Positions 14,159 to 23,946 are shown, numbered from the stretch's first letter. The stretch: 28,746 nt of DNA from Bacillota bacterium (GCA_023434855.1 JAEYSJ010000053.1:1-28746), one strand, 5' to 3'. Made by a program: numbers and translations. Notes: generated by a model not told the origin, from the letters alone.

Positions 14159-15052
14159 ATTAATTTTAAGGAGATTGTCTTAGAGGATAAAGCTCTGTTT
14201 GATGAATATTTCCGGCAGCGCCGCTATGAGAATGCGCATTTCAATTTTACCAATCTCTTTATGTGGCGTAAAGCTTATAATATAAAATGGGCGGTCGAAG
14301 AAAACTGCCTATGTATCATGGCAGGCAGGGGAGACAGCTGTTTCGCGCTGCCACCCTTCGTTCCCCAAGGGGTAGACATGACTCAGGCGCTCAATAAAAT
14401 GATGGCGCATTTTGCACAAAATAGCTGGTTATTTGAGCTGCGGGGCGTTGAGAAATTTATGCTAGATATGTTGGAAGCGGTTAAACCAGGTTCTTTTAAA
14501 TGGGTGGCTGACCGGGATAATTTTGATTATGTTTATTACGCCCAGGATTTAATTGAGCTGAAAGGCCGCAAATATCACAGCAAAAAAAACCATGTAAACA
14601 GCTTCAAAAAAGCCTGTCAAGGATATAGTTATCTGCCGCTGACAGCAGATCTGATGGCAATGTGCCTAGAAATGTTAGCAGAGTGGTGCGAGAAAAAAGA
14701 TTGCTACCAGGATGATATTCTGGAAAGCGAAATGAATGCCATAATTGAAGCCCTGGAGAATTATCAGTATCTGGGTTTAGAGGGCGGGGCCATCATGCTG
14801 GACGGTAGAGTTGAGGCGTTCACTTTTGGGGAACAAATTAATCAAGATACAGCAGTAATTCATGTAGAAAAAGCCAACCCGGATGTACGGGGAATATATG
14901 CTGTGATAAATCAGGAATTCTGCCGTCATACCTGGCAACGTATGAAATATATCAACAGGGAAGAAGACATGGGCATTGAAGGATTAAGAAAAGCGAAAGA
15001 ATCGTATCATCCCGCAAGAATGGTGGAAAAATATATTGTTACTCTAAAATAG
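14159..15052 (+). CDS. DUF2156 (phosphatidylglycerol lysyltransferase C-terminal-like) protein, apparent ATT start
   Basis: 297 residues if started at ATT 14159. Family members carry a double GNAT-like fold; those fused to membrane domains move aminoacyl groups from tRNA to lipids, but stand-alone short members like this have no settled function. The family's typical N-terminus is fully encoded from the ATT (INFKEIVLEDKALFDEYF, then NFTNLFMWRKAY). No in-frame ATG, GTG or TTG lies between the upstream stop TAA at 14132 and the ATT, and GGGAGG sits eight bases before it. The first in-frame ATG, at 14261, would delete 34 conserved residues. The C-terminal part (VEAFTFGEQINQDTAVIHVEKA, NREEDMGIEGLRKAKESYHP) is well conserved. 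Either translation starts at ATT or the start codon has mutated. Confidence 0.85.
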   Translation: MNFKEIVLEDKALFDEYFRQRRYENAHFNFTNLFMWRKAYNIKWAVEENCLCIMAGRGDSCFALPPFVPQGVDMTQALNKMMAHFAQNSWLFELRGVEKFMLDMLEAVKPGSFKWVADRDNFDYVYYAQDLIELKGRKYHSKKNHVNSFKKACQGYSYLPLTADLMAMCLEMLAEWCEKKDCYQDDILESEMNAIIEALENYQYLGLEGGAIMLDGRVEAFTFGEQINQDTAVIHVEKANPDVRGIYAVINQEFCRHTWQRMKYINREEDMGIEGLRKAKESYHPARMVEKYIVTLK

Positions 15053-15095
15053 GATGCTGATACTGTCTTTCTCATGAGAAACTAAGATGAATACA

Positions 15096-16505
15096 CTAAG
15101 GCATCAGTTTAATAAATATGTCTACAAGCATTGGATCAAACTGTACTCCGGCATTATGTTTGATCTCGGCGATTGCCTCAGTATGGCACAAGGCTTTGCG
15201 GTAGGGACGATCATTAGTGATAGCATCGTAGGCGTCGGCAATTGAGAAAATACGGCATTCCAATGGGATTTCCAAGTCTTTCAGCCCTAACGGATAACCC
15301 CGGCCATTCCACCATTCATGGTGTTTCAAAATCCAGTCTGATATATGCGCCAAATCGGGAGCTGACCTGGCTATGCGGTGGCCAATTTCTGAGTGGCGTT
15401 GTATTTCTGCAACTTCAGTATCCGTCAAGCGCCCGGGTTTAAAGAGTATATGGTCAGGAATGCCTACTTTGCCAATGTCGTGAAATTGAGCCAGCAGGCG
15501 CAAATCAGGCAGTTTTTGCGGCGGTAGGCTGATCGCTTGTGCCAGTCGGAATAATAAGTTCTGCAGGCGGTCAACATGACCTTCTTTGATGAAGTCGCGG
15601 GCTTCCAACAGGTTAAAAACTGTCTGCACAATGGCGCTGCGGGTGCTTTGGCTGTGATAAAGCTTTTCCCGGTACATCCTGTTATCGGCTTCTTTTAGTA
15701 GGTCGGGAATATTGACTACATCCTGGCTGACCGCGAATCCCAGCGAAATGCTTAAGCGGCGTCCCGGATTTTTCGCATTATATTCTTCTACGGCGTTATG
15801 TATACGACGACAGGCGTTTTCTACTACCGGCAGCGGGCAATTAGGTAATATGGCGGCGAACTCATCGCCACCAATACGTGCTACTACGTCATCGGCCCGC
15901 AGAAAACTTTTAATTATTTTAGAGGCAGATAACAGCAGCTCATCGCCTGTGGTATGTCCTAGCGTATCGTTAGCCAATTTCAGACCATCAACATCGCAGA
16001 ATATTATACCCAGAGGAGCATAACGGATATGGCTAAAATGCTGGGTAGCCTTTTCAAAGTAATTACGGTTGTATAAACCGGTTAAGGAATCATGCAGGCT
16101 AAGATAGCGAAGTTGCCGCTCCATCTCTTTCCGTGCAGTGATATCACGGGCGGTAATAATAGTGCCGGTAATTTCACCGTTGTTATCACACAAGGTTTTG
16201 CCGACTGCTTCAATCCAGAAAAAATGATTATTGGTCTGCAAAAGACGAACTTCCACATATTTTATCGTGCCGGCATCAAGCAGCTTTTGAAAAGCGGTTT
16301 GAGCCGTAATTAAATCATCTTTGTGGATAAAGTCAAAGACCGATCTGCCTAAAACAGGTTTTTGGAGTTTTAAGGCATTATGGCAAGAAGGGCTGACATA
16401 TTCCAAATTGCCATCAATATCAGTCAATATAACAATATCCAGCATATTATCAATAATGCAACGTAATTGCTCAAATGATGGTATTCTGGTAATTTCATGC
16501 TCCAT
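15096..16505 (-). CDS. PAS-GGDEF-HD-GYP cyclic-di-GMP signalling protein
   Basis: 469 residues, no membrane segment, so probably cytoplasmic. A PAS sensor is at about 13-125 (IDNMLDIVILTDIDG, end GTIITARDITARKEMERQL). The diguanylate cyclase domain at about 130-285 has intact GGDEF at 212-216 and an inhibitory-site RxxD (RADD, 203-206) five residues before it. The HD-GYP phosphodiesterase domain at 295-469 has HDIGK with HD at 342-343, HHEWWNGRGYP with GYP at 403-405, and QFDP near the end. Both enzyme motifs are intact, so it could both make and break c-di-GMP. It converges with the DUF2156 gene; 15053-15095 holds only a short TTTCTC-AT-GAGAAA palindrome. The ribosome binding site is weak (AAAGGCAGAG, about 13 nt upstream). 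Confidence 0.95.
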   Translation of the reverse strand: MEHEITRIPSFEQLRCIIDNMLDIVILTDIDGNLEYVSPSCHNALKLQKPVLGRSVFDFIHKDDLITAQTAFQKLLDAGTIKYVEVRLLQTNNHFFWIEAVGKTLCDNNGEITGTIITARDITARKEMERQLRYLSLHDSLTGLYNRNYFEKATQHFSHIRYAPLGIIFCDVDGLKLANDTLGHTTGDELLLSASKIIKSFLRADDVVARIGGDEFAAILPNCPLPVVENACRRIHNAVEEYNAKNPGRRLSISLGFAVSQDVVNIPDLLKEADNRMYREKLYHSQSTRSAIVQTVFNLLEARDFIKEGHVDRLQNLLFRLAQAISLPPQKLPDLRLLAQFHDIGKVGIPDHILFKPGRLTDTEVAEIQRHSEIGHRIARSAPDLAHISDWILKHHEWWNGRGYPLGLKDLEIPLECRIFSIADAYDAITNDRPYRKALCHTEAIAEIKHNAGVQFDPMLVDIFIKLMP

Positions 16506-16886
16506 ATCGCGGGACTCTGCCTTTCACTTTAACGGAATAATTCATAGAGGCTGCTTTCAGTCTCTTTTTTATTTCTGTATCATTTAATGAATTAATAACT
16601 ATTTGGGTTATTTGGGTTTAACCTGTTGATTATTTGCGGCTAATCGAAAGTAACTCATGAAATCTTGAAAAAAGATAAAGTATATTAAATAATTCGGGAG
16701 ATAATTAATGTTTCCTGCAAGATTCCAGACTATGCGGTAAATAAGAGGACTGGAATTCCGGACAAGTGGACATATTAGATGAAGGTTAGGCGGTGTCAAG
16801 TCTATTGGTGCTCACAACGAGCCTTGTTTGATCGTGATAGGGTTTATTGCCAGGATTAATAATATATTTGCGAGGAGTTAACTATT
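16506..16886. other. Intergenic region between divergent genes
   Basis: 381 bases. A plausible plus-strand promoter is TTGAAA (16665-16670), 17 nt, AATAAT (16688-16693). Two very short frames occur (ATG 16709, 10 codons, with GGGAG upstream; ATG 16779, 26 codons, no good site), neither convincing. No hairpin terminator or RNA gene was recognised. Confidence 0.5.
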
Positions 16887-17501
16887 GTGAAGATGTTGTT
16901 ACAGCCTTTGCCTGTGCGAATTTTTCACTGGATTATGTTCTTTTGCATCATGTTGCTTTTATTGTCAGGACTGTATCTAAACCACCCGCCGGCGGAAATT
17001 AGGTTGAAAGTAAGCTTAATGCGAAAAATACAGCTCTATTTTGGATTTTTATTGCTGCTCAATTTATCGGGGCAAATATATTATTACGCCGTCACCCGAA
17101 CCTATGCCGAAGTGTTATTTTTACCCCGGGACCTTGTAAACTTAAGAAGTTTTGCACGATATGTGCTGTTTATTACCGACAATCATCCCAACTTTGGACG
17201 CTATAACCCCGGGCAAAAACTGTTATTTACATTATGGGGATTGGCGGTGCTGCTTGCCGGTATAACCGGTATTGTGCTTGTATTTCCTGATAATACCCTG
17301 CTAATACAGCGCTTTGTGGGAGGGTTGCAAAATTTAAGATTAGTTCACTTTGGCATTGCCGCTTTTTTTGCTATGTCAATACCGTTGCATCTTTATCTTG
17401 TGTTCACAGAAAGTCCGGTGAAGCTGCAGGCTATATTTACCGGTTATGTCGAAACAGGAAGCGGCAAGCAGGAAAATACCGGTTCATCTAAAAAGTTATA
17501 A
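16887..17501 (+). CDS. Cytochrome b561-type membrane protein (hydrogenase / formate dehydrogenase gamma-like)
   Basis: 204 residues, four main membrane helices, in the family of b-type cytochromes that anchor hydrogenases or formate dehydrogenases and pass electrons to quinones. Helix 1 has RIFHW with H14. The last helix region LRLVHFGIAAFFAMSIPLHLYLV carries H154 and H168. In the second helix, where relatives read (I/V)H-F-FGF, this protein reads IQLYFGFLLLLN with Q49, so one expected heme ligand seems missing. The GTG start has GAGGAG 9 nt upstream. No catalytic hydrogenase or dehydrogenase subunit is adjacent, so the partner is unknown. The gene runs straight toward the SpoIID-type gene 59 nt on, without a terminator. 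Confidence 0.82.
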   Translation: MKMLLQPLPVRIFHWIMFFCIMLLLLSGLYLNHPPAEIRLKVSLMRKIQLYFGFLLLLNLSGQIYYYAVTRTYAEVLFLPRDLVNLRSFARYVLFITDNHPNFGRYNPGQKLLFTLWGLAVLLAGITGIVLVFPDNTLLIQRFVGGLQNLRLVHFGIAAFFAMSIPLHLYLVFTESPVKLQAIFTGYVETGSGKQENTGSSKKL

Positions 17502-17560
17502 ATTCCAAACAGGAATAAAAAGCCCCGGGGGTGGCCATAATATTCCTGAGGTGGGAGTGA

Positions 17561-18604
17561 ATGAGCAGAAAGCATAAGTTCAATATCGCACTAATCGCTG
17601 TTTTAGCTGTAGTTGTTATTACGGGAGCATATACGTTATTGCGGCCTCCCGCCCCAAAACCAGTACCTGAAACACCTGGGGTTCCCGTTCCTTTGGAGCA
17701 GGTTCCGCAAGCCCCTGTTCCACAGGCACCACCGGTAGAGCCTATTCCGGGAGCGCCAATTTTTGATATCAATAAATATAAGGCTGAGCCAGTAATCAGC
17801 GTTTGGCTGGCAGACAAAGGCTATGTGGAAAGTATGCCTCTGGAAAAGTATCTGGAAGGTGTAATTGCCAAAGAGATGGAGCCCGATTGGCCGGTTGAGG
17901 CATTGGCTGCTCAGGCTATTACATCCAGGACATTAACAATTAGTGCCATAGAAGCCAGTTCTATTAAAAAATTGCATGATGCAGATGTGAGCACGTCAAA
18001 AGATGAATTGCAGGCCTATGCACCTGAGAAAGTAAACAATACAGTAAGGGAAGCTGTTAAACGCACTCGCGGGCAAATATTGCTGTATGGTGGCAGCTTG
18101 GTAAATTCCATTTACAGTTCCTGCAATGGGCAAATTTCAGCGACTAAAGAGGAAAGTTTTCCTAAAGAAATAACTACACCTGCTCCCTACTTTCAACCGG
18201 TGACAGATACCTGTTTTGAATTTGCACCTGCCAACGAGCAATATTGGACAGTAAAGATTCCTGGGCCGGAAGTGGCGGCTGCTGTGGACTATCATGGCAA
18301 TCCGGCCGACATAACCATCTTACAGAAAGGCCCTTCCGGGCGCATCTTATTTATCGGCGCAGGGGATAAAAAAGCGTATGGTTCAGATTTCCGCAAGGCA
18401 GTAGGTTATGACCGCCTTAAATCTACGCTCATTACAGAAATGACTTATGATGGCCAGAATTTTATATTTAAAGGTATGGGTTGGGGCAACGGCGTAGGCC
18501 TATGCCAATGGGGGGCGTATACTTTTGCCCGGCAAGGTTGGAAAGCTGAGGATATTGTTAAGCATTATTATACCGGTGTGGAAATACATAAATTATGGGA
18601 ATAA
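17561..18604 (+). CDS. SpoIID/LytB-domain protein, peptidoglycan lytic transglycosylase type
   Basis: 347 residues. A short cytoplasmic start and one membrane helix (8-28) are followed by a Pro/Val/Ala-rich linker (30-68), so the catalytic part lies outside the membrane. The SpoIID domain at about 75-345 has LEKYLEGVIAKEM with E105, matching the catalytic Glu88 region of B. subtilis SpoIID, and PVEALAAQAITSRT. SIYSSCNGQISAT and the C-terminal GMGWGNGVGLCQWGAY follow. SpoIID-family enzymes cut glycan strands denuded of stem peptides during engulfment. The gene is not beside the usual sporulation neighbours, so this may be a paralog rather than SpoIID itself. GGTGGGAG lies just before the ATG. 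It may share a transcript with the cytochrome gene. Confidence 0.9.
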   Translation: MSRKHKFNIALIAVLAVVVITGAYTLLRPPAPKPVPETPGVPVPLEQVPQAPVPQAPPVEPIPGAPIFDINKYKAEPVISVWLADKGYVESMPLEKYLEGVIAKEMEPDWPVEALAAQAITSRTLTISAIEASSIKKLHDADVSTSKDELQAYAPEKVNNTVREAVKRTRGQILLYGGSLVNSIYSSCNGQISATKEESFPKEITTPAPYFQPVTDTCFEFAPANEQYWTVKIPGPEVAAAVDYHGNPADITILQKGPSGRILFIGAGDKKAYGSDFRKAVGYDRLKSTLITEMTYDGQNFIFKGMGWGNGVGLCQWGAYTFARQGWKAEDIVKHYYTGVEIHKLWE

Positions 18605-18638
18605 GCTCATAATTTATGGTAATATTTACCGGATTTGA

Positions 18639-18670
18639 AGCATAAGCATTCATTAATGAATGCTTATGCT
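18639..18670 (+). terminator. Palindromic terminator-like hairpin after the SpoIID-type gene
   Basis: A perfect 32-nt palindrome (16 + 16), 35 nt after the stop codon, followed by TATTCC. The U tract is poor, so termination strength is uncertain. Confidence 0.6.
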
Positions 18671-18780
18671 TATTCCTAAGCCGAAAAGGTTCTTAAATTT
18701 TTCCCAGTTTTTGAAAACGGATGTTTTTTTAAAGCTTGTATTTTTTCGCTGTTTTATTGTGGTAGGAGGTTTGTTTTGTT

Positions 18781-19287
18781 ATGGGACCAACTGGGCAGCA
18801 ATTTCCGCCTCGCCAATATTTGTACCGGGTATCCCGGGCGATGGCCAATCCTACAGAACAGTACTTATGCCAGGTGGTGTTTGATAACAGTGTAGCTCTG
18901 GCGGAAATTCGCAATACTCCTTTTCGCAAGAGTATTGAGGCAGAAAAAGTCATCGCTCCCGCTATGAAAGGGTTGGGGTTTTTACATTCGGTAACTAACA
19001 GGCAATATGAGCAATTGTTTAAACGCGGCCTTAATTTTGAAGTTGATTTTTATCATCCGGAGTGGGAAATCGCAGTGGAAGTAGAAAAAGGGGAAATTAA
19101 TAATATATGGAAAAATATTTGTAAGTTTGCAGAATCACCCGTTATCAGGCATGGTGTACTGTTGGTACCAATTGTTCGCCAAGGTCAGCAAAATACCAGC
19201 GAGTTCTATAATAACACCATTAAACGCCTGTGCAGAATTGAAAAAATATTTTCCTTAATAGACAGCCTGTTAATAATTGGATACTAG
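18781..19287 (+). CDS. Orphan protein, possible PD-(D/E)XK-like nuclease fold
   Basis: 168 residues, soluble. I do not recognise a named family. The middle reads NFEVDFYHPEWEIAVEVEKGEI, then NNIWKNICKF. An Asp (D89), a ten-residue gap and a strand with E100/E102/K103 followed by a helix is how PD-(D/E)XK nucleases arrange their site, but the E-x-K spacing is not exact. GVLLVPIVRQ further on could be the last core strand. There is no methyltransferase or other restriction gene beside it. AGGAGG lies about 11 nt before the ATG. The leader holds a loose copy of the 22-nt motif seen at 4040 and 28034. Treat the nuclease call as a hypothesis. Confidence 0.55.
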   Translation: MGPTGQQFPPRQYLYRVSRAMANPTEQYLCQVVFDNSVALAEIRNTPFRKSIEAEKVIAPAMKGLGFLHSVTNRQYEQLFKRGLNFEVDFYHPEWEIAVEVEKGEINNIWKNICKFAESPVIRHGVLLVPIVRQGQQNTSEFYNNTIKRLCRIEKIFSLIDSLLIIGY

Positions 19288-19412
19288 CACTATTTGTAAT
19301 CTTTGCGTAGGCAAATGCATATGATAAATAGTGGAGAGGCAGTTGTTGAGACGCCTCATCCAAAGAGGCGCCGCTTGTTCTGCACACTGGTTGCAGCAAT
19401 GAGCGGCGCTAC
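19288..19412 (+). other. Intergenic segment with nested stem-loops, possible structured RNA
   Basis: CACTATTT (19288-19295) pairs with AAATAGTG (19326-19333) around an inner TTTGC-GTAG-GCAAA hairpin. CGCCTC (19352-19357) pairs with GAGGCG (19365-19370). GCGCCGCT (19368-19375) can instead pair with AGCGGCGC (19402-19409) around an inner CTGCA/TGCAG hairpin. The last two share bases 19368-19370, so they compete or stack. It lies after the orphan gene and before the ywiB promoter, so it would be a 3' UTR or separate RNA, not the ywiB leader. No U tract follows. Confidence 0.4.
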
Positions 19413-19490
19413 GGCTGTTTATGGCTAATAGTTTTCTCTTGGTGTCCTTGGCGGTTATAGAATGTTTTTGTATATTTAAGGCTAGAAAAT

Positions 19491-19519
19491 TTGGCAATGA
19501 TGTAAGATTACGCTATAAT
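19491..19519 (+). promoter_or_regulatory. Vegetative promoter of ywiB-argS
   Basis: TTGGCA (19491-19496), a 17-nt spacer, then TATAAT (19514-19519). Transcription would begin near 19526, giving a leader of under 30 nt. There is thus no room for a T-box before this unit. Confidence 0.85.
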
Positions 19520-19552
19520 ATATTCATGTTAAATGAGGGAGATAGCAACAGA

Positions 19553-20014
19553 ATGAACAGCGAAGTCAGGGCAACCAACGTGGTTGTTACAGTTTTGGGT
19601 GTCCAGCGCGATATTGATGGTGAGGAAAATGCCATTGAACTGGTTACTGTGGGACGATATTATCGCAAGAACAATGTAGACTATATTACCTACCAGGAAA
19701 GTGAAATTACCGGTATGGAAGGTACCGCTACCATGCTCAAAATATATGATGATCATGTAATATTATCCCGTACAGGTAGTGTAGAGCATAAGCAGGAATT
19801 CCGGCTGGGTGAATGTTGTAAAAGCACTTATGTTACCGCTTATGGCCGTATAGAAATGAGTATAATGACAAGCAAACTGACTGTATCTTTCGGCTCGCAG
19901 GATAATACAGTTGACAGAATTGATATAGGCTATGAATTAGAATTAGACGGGCATTGGCAGAGTGCTAATACCTTGTCGATCATTGTACGGGGGGAACAAA
20001 AAAATGGACATTAA
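19553..20014 (+). CDS. ywiB: DUF1934 family protein (YwiB-like)
   Basis: 153 residues from the ATG at 19553. An upstream in-frame ATG at 19421 lies before the promoter, and GAGGGAG just precedes 19553. The family is a small beta-barrel of unknown function that in Bacillus also sits directly before argS. Visible traits: N-terminal VVVTVLGVQRD, central YQESEITGMEGTATMLKIYDDHVILSRTG, and the C-terminal IDIGYELELDGHWQSANTLSI segment, all typical of DUF1934. Its last 11 bases overlap the start of argS, so the two are translationally coupled. Function unknown; the conserved pairing suggests a link with translation or with argS expression. Confidence 0.9.
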   Translation: MNSEVRATNVVVTVLGVQRDIDGEENAIELVTVGRYYRKNNVDYITYQESEITGMEGTATMLKIYDDHVILSRTGSVEHKQEFRLGECCKSTYVTAYGRIEMSIMTSKLTVSFGSQDNTVDRIDIGYELELDGHWQSANTLSIIVRGEQKNGH

Positions 20015-21671
20015 AGATTTACTGCATGATGCAGTTCAGCAGGCGGCGGCACAGGCGATTGCGGATGGCGCTTTTAGAGCGGAGAATTTGCCGCAGGTTA
20101 TTCTTGAGGTTCCGCCGCAAAAAGAATTTGGGGATTTTGCGACTAATTTTGCGATGCAGGCTGCCCGGGCTGCAAAGACCAATCCCCGCGTTATTGCTGA
20201 AGCGATTGTAGCCCGGTTATCCGGAAAATGGCTTGATAAAGCAGTGATTGCCGGACCGGGATTTATTAATTTTTACTTAAAGACAGACTGGTTATATGAT
20301 ATGCTTAAATCCATATTGGCACAAGGAGAATGCTACGGCAATACTCAGGTTGGCGACAACAAACAAGTACAGGTGGAATTTGTCAGTGCCAATCCGACTG
20401 GCCCGCTGCATGTCGGACACGGACGGGGTGCCGCTGTGGGCAGTACGCTGGTCAATCTTTTGCGGGCGGCGGGATATGATGTTCAGGCCGAGTTTTATAT
20501 CAATGATGCCGGAAATCAGATTGATAACCTGGCAGCATCGGTTAATGCCCGCTACCTTGAACTGTTGGGACAGCCTGTAAAATTCCCTGAGGAGGGCTAT
20601 CACGGACGGGACATTATTGATACTGCTCAGCGTATTATTGACAGTAAGGGAGACGCCTACCTTAAAATTTCCGCAGAAGAGCGGCTGGCTATTTTCAAGG
20701 AATTGGCGCTCACGGAAAAACTGGCAGCTCTTAAAGAAGATTTGGCAACATTTAATGTTAATTTTGAAGTATGGTTTAGTGAACGTTCTCTTCATCAAAG
20801 CGGTGCAATTGCTGAAACATGCCGAGTCTTAAAAGAAAAAGGCTTTATGTATGAAAAAGACGGGGCATTATGGCTCAAGTCCTCGGCATATGGCGATGAC
20901 AAAGACCGGGTAGTTATCCGGGATAATGGTGTGCCGACTTATCTGGCGGCAGATATTGCCTATCATCGCAATAAGTATGAGCGGGGCTTTAAAACAGTGA
21001 TTAACATCTGGGGTGCTGACCATCACGGCTATATCAGCAGGGTCAAGGCGGCTATCGCAGCCATGGGGTATAACCCCGACGGACTGGAAGTGCTGATTCT
21101 GCAAATGGTAAGTTTGTATCAAAACAATGAGCTGGTGAAGATGTCCAAACGTACCGGCCAAGGTATATCACTGACTGAGCTTATTGAAGAAGTTGGCCGG
21201 GATGCAGCCCGATTTTTCTTTATTATGCGTTCCATTGACAGTCAACTGGACTTTGATCTGGATTTAGCCAAATCCCGTTCCAATGAGAATCCGGTATACT
21301 ATATCCAATACGCCCATGCCCGTATTTGCAGTATTTTCCGGCAGGTGGCCGAAGCAGGTATAATTTTGCCCGATAATTGGGCAGATGTTAACTTGAATGT
21401 TCTTACCGATCAGACAGAAATTGATTTAATAAAAAAGATGGGTGATTATCCGGATGAGGTGTCCAGCGCAGCCAGGGAACGTGCAGTGCACCGGGTTGCC
21501 CGGTATGTTCACGACTTAGCCGGCCTGTTTCATGCCTTTTATAACCAATGCCGCATTATCGGCGTTGATTCCGAAGTGCAGAACGCACGCCTGGCGCTGG
21601 TCAGCGCAGTGCAAAATGTTGTCCGTCATGCGCTTGGTATTCTGGGAATAGACGCGCCTGAGAAAATGTAG
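20004..21671 (+). CDS. argS: Arginyl-tRNA synthetase
   Basis: 555 residues, class I synthetase that charges tRNA-Arg. The N-terminal Add-1 tRNA-binding domain spans about 1-105. The HIGH motif is HVGH at 136-139 within FVSANPTGPLHVGHGRG, the KMSK motif is at 379-382 (VKMSKRTGQGI), and the C-terminal anticodon-binding domain runs from about 440. The start at 20004 has GGGGGAAC about 7 nt upstream and gives the normal N-terminus; a longer frame upstream lies inside ywiB. It is expressed from the ywiB promoter. The downstream gap 21672-21859 shows no clear terminator (only CCGG-CTTTAA-CCGG near the stop). Confidence 0.97.
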   Translation: MDIKDLLHDAVQQAAAQAIADGAFRAENLPQVILEVPPQKEFGDFATNFAMQAARAAKTNPRVIAEAIVARLSGKWLDKAVIAGPGFINFYLKTDWLYDMLKSILAQGECYGNTQVGDNKQVQVEFVSANPTGPLHVGHGRGAAVGSTLVNLLRAAGYDVQAEFYINDAGNQIDNLAASVNARYLELLGQPVKFPEEGYHGRDIIDTAQRIIDSKGDAYLKISAEERLAIFKELALTEKLAALKEDLATFNVNFEVWFSERSLHQSGAIAETCRVLKEKGFMYEKDGALWLKSSAYGDDKDRVVIRDNGVPTYLAADIAYHRNKYERGFKTVINIWGADHHGYISRVKAAIAAMGYNPDGLEVLILQMVSLYQNNELVKMSKRTGQGISLTELIEEVGRDAARFFFIMRSIDSQLDFDLDLAKSRSNENPVYYIQYAHARICSIFRQVAEAGIILPDNWADVNLNVLTDQTEIDLIKKMGDYPDEVSSAARERAVHRVARYVHDLAGLFHAFYNQCRIIGVDSEVQNARLALVSAVQNVVRHALGILGIDAPEKM

Positions 21672-21799
21672 CTCCGGCTTTAACCGGCGACACGTATCAT
21701 GCATCATTTACACTAGAGCTCTAAAACATTTTGTAACAACCTTTTTAAAATAAGGATACGTTTTTTTAAAAATATACATTAAAAGAGGAATTTCCCTCC

Positions 21800-21828
21800 T
21801 TGTGGTGAATATTAGTTTCGAATATAAT
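21800..21828 (+). promoter_or_regulatory. Vegetative promoter of rpoE
   Basis: TTGTGG (21800-21805), a 17-nt spacer, then TATAAT (21823-21828), followed by the GGGGGG ribosome binding region before the ATG at 21860. Confidence 0.8.
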
Positions 21829-21859
21829 AGATCTCATTGTTGTGGGGGGACATTCCAGT

Positions 21860-22243
21860 ATGACAAACCAGATTTCGGAAGTTGAGCTGGCATTCCAAAT
21901 TTTAAGTCAGGCCGGACAAGCTATGTATTTTAAGGATCTAATCAAACAAGTGCTGGAGATGAAAGGCAGGCAGATTCATTCGCTAGCCCATGCGATGGCT
22001 GAAGTCCATACTCAGATAAATATGGACAGCCGGTTTGTACATATGGGAAAAGGAATGTGGGGCCTGGCTGAATGGTCGCCCAATCATTGCTTACGATCCA
22101 CCACCGCCGCTATGGAAGAGGTTGCATCCAGCGTCGAACAGAATAAATCCCGCCGGGCTAAGCTTTTTGAAGAAATCCAGCAGGGATATGTGGACAGTTC
22201 GACAGAGCAAGAAAAGCACGGTACAAAAGGAGAAAACTCTTAA
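21860..22243 (+). CDS. rpoE: RNA polymerase delta-like subunit (HARE-HTH domain)
   Basis: 127 residues from the ATG at 21860 (GGGGGG about 10 nt upstream). Residues 1-75 form the HARE-HTH domain of the Gram-positive RNA polymerase delta subunit: SEVELAFQILSQAGQAMYFKDLIKQVLE, then INMDSRFVHMGKGMWGLAEW. Delta raises polymerase recycling and helps displace RNA. The gene's place just before pyrG is the Bacillus arrangement. In Bacillus the protein is about 170 residues with a long Asp/Glu tail. Here the tail after residue 78 is about 50 residues with many Lys and Arg among the acids, so the strongly acidic tail is absent. Confidence 0.88.
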   Translation: MTNQISEVELAFQILSQAGQAMYFKDLIKQVLEMKGRQIHSLAHAMAEVHTQINMDSRFVHMGKGMWGLAEWSPNHCLRSTTAAMEEVASSVEQNKSRRAKLFEEIQQGYVDSSTEQEKHGTKGENS

Positions 22244-22248
22244 TTACA

Positions 22249-22277
22249 TTAGTTAAGAAAATAAAAAAGGGTATAAT
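22249..22277 (+). promoter_or_regulatory. pyrG: Promoter of pyrG
   Basis: Clear TATAAT at 22272-22277, with a weak -35 TTAGTT (22249-22254) at 17 nt, starting just after the rpoE stop. The predicted start region reads GTCAGAGG, not the GGG start used for CTP-sensing slippage at B. subtilis pyrG. The short leader has no terminator hairpin. Confidence 0.65.
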
Positions 22278-22296
22278 ATAGTCAGAGGCATTCTAG

Positions 22297-23913
<1,617 letters not shown>

Positions 23914-23919
23914 GTAACT

Positions 23920-23946
23920 AAAACTGTCGGATTTCGACAGTTTTTT
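23920..23946 (+). terminator. Rho-independent terminator of pyrG
   Basis: AAAACTGTCG (23920-23929) pairs with CGACAGTTTT (23935-23944) around a 5-nt loop and continues in T's. Confidence 0.92.

Noticed and set aside
16709..16859. Two tiny frames before the cytochrome gene (10 and 26 codons)
   Set aside because: Too short, the second without a ribosome binding site; no attenuator-like structure beside them.
17488..17817. Minus-strand Gly/Thr/Cys-rich frame
   Set aside because: It is the antisense of the Pro/Val/Ala-rich linker of the SpoIID-type gene; composition is explained by that.
19420..19552. T-box riboswitch before argS
   Set aside because: The promoter at 19491 leaves under 30 nt of leader, and no T-box bulge or specifier stem was seen.
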